A stretch of 64,000 nt of DNA from Dioszegia crocea (lineage: Eukaryota > Basidiomycota > Tremellomycetes > Tremellales > Bulleribasidiaceae): NCBI GenBank assembly GCA_001600615.1, contig BCKK01000011.1, forward strand, positions 186,001 through 250,000, read 5' to 3'. Below, piece by piece: positions 59,878-64,000 of this stretch. Position numbers and translations under genes: made by a program. The notes beneath the pieces are model-generated. The model had not been told where the DNA came from. It worked only from the letters and a program-made list of their open reading frames with translations, and did no database searches. How positions within the stretch are numbered: the stretch's first letter is position 1; every line of letters starts with the position of its first letter.

Positions 59878-62800
59878 CTACCACAACTCGCACTGATCCT
59901 TCTTTGGCGGATTCATCTGTCAGAATCAGCTGATGTTCGTCTCTACCCAATCACAGCAACCCCAGACTTACCCCAGATCCGGCTTTACATCCAAAGGCCT
60001 CATGGAACGGCGCCATATTCCTCAGCGTTCCCGTCGTACGCCAATATCGCGGACTGTGCGGGTCGGTCCGTACGTGTTGAACAGCAACAGCAGGTCGGGT
60101 GACTTCGGCCCAGATCCGCGCATAAGCAATGAAGAAGAGTTGCTCATCTGTGAAATCCAGACCGGGCAGGCGGGATGATTTCTCCTTATCGGACTGAAGA
60201 GACGGGGAGTTTTTCCAAGCGATGTATGCTTGGAGAAGGCCAGAGTCGGCGATATCTGAACGTCAGCCACTTGCACGCAGAGTATGACCAGGGCAACTAT
60301 TCACCTTCGCCGTTTGTGAGCTGTTTTGATCAGCTACAGGTTTGATGGTACTCCACTCATTTCGGCCGACTCACATTCCCATTGACAAACACCTTCTTGC
60401 CCTCTCCGTCTAGGACAAAGTACTTGCTGTATTGCTTGGCGATACACTGAGCTCTTTCCTCAAAGGCTTTGGTCGTGGAGTTGGTCCACCACTGCCTCAG
60501 GCGACCTGTATCAAGATCAGCTTGGGATCCTTCTCCAGTCTCGTAGATGTCTACTCACCTTCCTCATCGTATTGACTGCCCGTATTGTCGAAGGCATGAG
60601 TCAATTCGTGTGCCGCGACAGCTCCGAAAGCACCGTATTTGAGGTGAGACGGCCACTCCTGGGAGTAGAAAGGTGGCTGGAGGATACCGGCAGGGAAGAC
60701 AATCTCGCCATCTGGAGGAGCTACAATTATCAGCTCTGCAGCATGGGCGGGTCATGGAAGAGTGAAATCTCACAGTAGTAGGCATTCACAGCTGACGAGT
60801 TAGCCTCATTCAACTCTGCTGCAGAATCAAGGGAGTAAGAAACTTACTCTGCGGGTACATCTTCGATTGAATCAGCTCAATTTAAGACGACGACCCATCA
60901 CCAGAGATGATCACTTACCTCCCAAGTTTGCCTGTCCCTCTGGCGGCCAAGCGACATCCAAGTCCTCGACACATCCGCCAAAGTGGTCCTCAAGACATTC
61001 CCGAAGAAGTCATCCTCTTTAATTTCGGTACGACCATACCACCTCTGCAGACTCTCTGCATCGGTCGTATTGGGCATGAGAGGGTATCCGACCTTGGGAA
61101 TAATCGCTTTCGCCTTCTTTTGAGCGGCAGTTGCGGACTCCTTGTCCATCCAAGAAATATGGGGGAGTTTGTTGTAGAATGCCTCAACGATGTCTGATAG
61201 TCGTAAGCACAAAGTCTATTCGCCACCAGAAGATGAACTCACCATTGATGATAGTCTCCCCTTCCTTCTTAGCCTCAGATGAGAAGGCCTCTTTGACGAA
61301 CTCCCGTCCAGCAATGAACCCGACGATATTATCCACGTATCCCAGACAAAGATCCACTCGGTTCTCTTCGGTACCCTTCTTGATCCCCTTCAACACCTCT
61401 TCCAGCCTCCTCAACTCCTTCCTAACGGCCACTTTCGGTCCAAGCGCGTCGGCATAGGTGACCGCTACGCGAGATACGAAGTATGCCGCAAGAACGTGGT
61501 CAGGCGTAGAGTCGATAATCTTCGATACGGCCTTGAGGTACGGCGGGTGGGTGACGGTGATATTGGCGGGGAATGTCCGGGGGGCATAGGTCGACAGGTA
61601 GGTCGAGATAGAGAGGAATGGCAGAGCCTTGTCGACTTTAGAAGTGGGGTAAGGGTTATAGTTGTAATGAGGGTTGAAGAGGTATTCGAGATCCGCTCCA
61701 GCCCTGACTAATTCCCTTTCGAACGCAACAACTTTGCTCGCTAATCGGTCCATACGGTCTGCAAGAGGCTCGTCCTGCTTTGGCGGTGATTTGGGAGGGG
61801 TGTCAGGCTTGTCGTCTCCGGGCCAGGGCCAGGGCCAGCCGGCAACTTCGAATGCTGCATCGATATCTTCCGCTAGTCCCCGATTGGCCTGGGTGGAGTC
61901 GGCGCCGAGATCAGATTTGGAGGAGGCGTGTTCAGCGACGGAAGTGAGGATGCCGGCGATGACAGAGTGGTAGAGGTCCATGATGGGTTTTTCTTCGTAG
62001 TACTCTTTCGAGGGGAGAGTGCCGAATGTCTGGTAGAGCCATAGACTCTGAACTTGCGAGTCTTCACCGCCTGCGTCACCTTCGGCGTTGAAGCCGAGGA
62101 TAGCATCGACGCCTGGTGTGTGAGCTAACTCCTCATGCTTGGCGAGGACAAAGCTTACCTCGGGAATGGAGGAAAGCAAGAGTCTCCGTGATCCGAGCTT
62201 GTCTCTCGTCCGCAGAACCCTTGTGCTTGTGTGACGCCGGCTTGACTTCCGCCTCGTAGTCCTCAAGCTCAGCAGCCTTGCTGATGCTCCTCTCACCCAT
62301 GACCTTGCCTTCCTTCTTGGCCAAGCGAAGCGCATTCGCCTTTTCTCCCTTGACCGCCAGATCCTCGGGTAGCTCATACGCCTCATCATACGCGCCCTCC
62401 CATTCCTCGCTCTTCAGCCAAAGCTCGTCCTCATCCGGCGAAGGGACAATGTCGAACGCTCCAAACTTGTCCAGCACAAAGTCCACGAGCGGAACCATAG
62501 GCTTCAGCCCGACTTTGTCCAGTTGATCGACGTCGAGGCAGCTATCGTACGCCGCCTTGAGCTTGTGTCGGTTGGCAGTCTCAGCGTCGGCGGAAGGAGA
62601 GGCGGACTTGGAGCCGGACGGGATGGAATTCAGGACTTTCTGAATGATCTTCTTGTTGTTGTCTGCAACGGCGAAGAAGGCACTGTAGAAGCCGCGGTCG
62701 GCAGGGATCTCGTGAGATGCTATCCATCCGCCATCTGAATGTCAGCGTGGGGGTCGCAAGGCATATCTAGGTCTGACTCGTAAGAACGAAAGCTGTACGT

Positions 62801-63372
62801 ACTGGCAAAGTTGTAGAAGTCCTCGCAAGGGTCGACAGTAGTGTTCAAAGAAGAAAGAATAGATGCAGCGAGCTGCACACATTCAGGTGTGAGGCAGACA
62901 TTCTGACCGTGTCAGCAGTCGAGCTCAGTAGCCTCAACTTCACAGAGCACAACTCACCGGCTGGGGCTTTCCAGTAGGCACGGCCGTGACGGTGCTTCCA
63001 GGAGCAGTCGATGTCCTCGTCGCCGTTACAGTATCAGTCTCGGTCCTCCATTCCGTCTTGCCTCCGCCCTTCGCACGCTCCTTGCCTAGGGCTACCTCGG
63101 CACCAGCGAACAATCCAACGAACGTTCCAGTGAGAATGAGGAGCGCGACTCCGGCCGCAGCTAGGACCTTTTCGAGGTTGGTCAGGGGTCGAGTAGGGTG
63201 TGTGAGGGCAGAGAGGAAGTTGCGATCGGAGCGAGGGGCGGTAGAGTCGCCCGCGAGGAGGGGAGCCGATTCTGTCGCGTCAGTCGATGATGGGAGCGGC
63301 ACGACCGGCGCAAGAGGCTTCGCAGTCGTGATTCAGCTCACCTTCATCGGTTGATGCTCTTGGAGCGGACAT
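59878..63372 (-). CDS. M13 (neprilysin/endothelin-converting-type) metallopeptidase
   Basis: Membrane-anchored zinc peptidase with its catalytic part outside the cytosol. Thirteen exons (63372-63342, 63271-62958, 62902-62803, 62734-62159, 62112-61243, 61193-60919, 60860-60848, 60791-60774, 60720-60559, 60505-60375, 60321-60306, 60255-59972, 59916-59878) give 942 residues. A cytosolic N-terminus is followed by one membrane helix (VLAAAGVALLILTGTFVGLF). M13 landmarks: CEDFYNFANGGWIA, NAYYSPPDGEIVFPAGILQP, the zinc site AAHELTHAFDNTG, GEDIADSGLLQAY supplying the third zinc ligand, and the C-terminal CELW. A charged Lys/Glu insert lies near residues 260-360. Three exons are very short (13, 18 and 16 nt). 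It is convergent with RPN9. Confidence 0.93.
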
Positions 63373-63953
63373 GTTGCCAGGACCTACTAGCTATAGACAG
63401 CTACAAAGAGGTATGGTTCGAGCAGGACATATAGCGTAGGCAACCCTCGCCAACGCGTCCAGTCCATCGGCTTTCCCCGAACGTCCATCTCAGACTTCAG
63501 AGTGGCGGGTATGAGAAGTTGTATCTGTCCCTCTCACACATTCATAGAGTCCTGATCTTGGACATGATACGTACGCAACAAGGAGACCGAAACGAAACCC
63601 AATACATAGGCCCAGACCAGGCCGCATTTCGTACAGTCCCCCACTTTGGACCCCAGGTCCCGATTCCCGCCCCCTTCTCCCCACTGTCCTACACGTCACT
63701 GTCATCTGAGACATCGCCCAAATGGGGCTCTACACCGCCCCGGTAGGCCCGCAAGATGCTTTCCCCCACCTACGTGCCTAGATCTAGATTAATAACCGCG
63801 GTGGCGGGTCAATTTCCGGGCGTGCCTGTCATGGACATATAAGAACTCACTTGTACCCCCACTTCATCCTTCATTCTACCTTCATCCCCATTTCCCAAAT
63901 CCAACTCCCACACACTACCATCCAAACCCACAAACCCCACAAACCCATCCAAG
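63373..63953. promoter_or_regulatory. Divergent promoter, M13 peptidase / right-edge gene
   Basis: CATATAAG at 63836-63843 lies about 110 bases before the ATG at 63954. An ACCC/CAAA-rich leader follows, as in strongly expressed genes. Confidence 0.45.
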
Positions 63954-64000
63954 ATGTCCACCTTCGTCATTATTGCCTGTTCCTACTACCTCTTCACCCA
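63954..64000 (+). CDS. Start of a gene cut by the window edge
   Basis: ATG at 63954 in a good context (CCAAGATG) begins MSTFVIIACSYYLFT, a hydrophobic N-terminus. Too little is visible to name it. Confidence 0.45.
   Translation, partial: MSTFVIIACSYYLFT

Overview
The window is nuclear DNA of a basidiomycete, most likely a tremellomycete yeast. Almost every gene is cut by many 45-60 nt introns with GTRNGT donors and a CTGAC/CTGAT branch point close to the AG. The proteins are fungal, including the fungus-specific fused lycopene cyclase/phytoene synthase. Placement below class is inference. All exon joins were made by eye from splice signals, reading frame and family motifs. For the recognised genes the summed exon lengths are multiples of three.

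Layout. 1-9.9 kb: the tail of an RE/RD-rich protein, ribosomal protein eL43, GTP cyclohydrolase I, a bZIP factor, phosphoinositide phospholipase C and a small membrane or secretory protein. 9.9-15.1 kb: an accessory-looking stretch with a short-chain dehydrogenase between two unknown small genes that share a promoter block. 15.1-25.7 kb: nuclear poly(A)-binding protein Pab2, ATP synthase subunit d, a 1220-residue protein with a buried eIF4E-like domain, a small possible mitochondrial protein and the checkpoint clamp loader Rad17. 26-34 kb: a tiny secreted Cys protein, CrtYB (carotenoid synthesis), a TLC-domain membrane protein and an HPP-family membrane protein. 39.5-49.7 kb: a conserved core of galactokinase, a PP4 regulatory subunit (R2), a Ydj1-type Hsp40 and MCM6. 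51-52 kb and 58-63 kb: mitochondrial uL10m, proteasome subunit Rpn9 and an M13 metallopeptidase. The first codons of one more gene lie at the right edge.

The most unusual content is a nine-member family of small secreted proteins that I do not recognise. Four members lie on the minus strand at 34.5-39.1 kb and five on the plus strand at 50.4-57.7 kb, on either side of the conserved core. Each full-length member has a signal peptide, a conserved propeptide ending in an Arg-Arg site of Kex2 type, eight cysteines at fixed places and the same four-exon, phase 0/1/1 structure. Six copies look intact. One is a truncated relic, one has lost a base at an exon junction, and one carries an internal TAG. 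The outermost copies of the two arms are most alike, and so are inner copies, as expected if a whole array was duplicated in inverted orientation. Birth, decay and secretion together suggest proteins facing competitors, hosts or mates; that role is inference.

Other points of note are exons of only 3-18 nt in several genes: the start-codon exon of eL43, a 5-nt exon in the TLC gene, a 9-nt exon and a 5-nt last coding exon in the Hsp40 gene, and 13-, 16- and 18-nt exons in the M13 peptidase gene.
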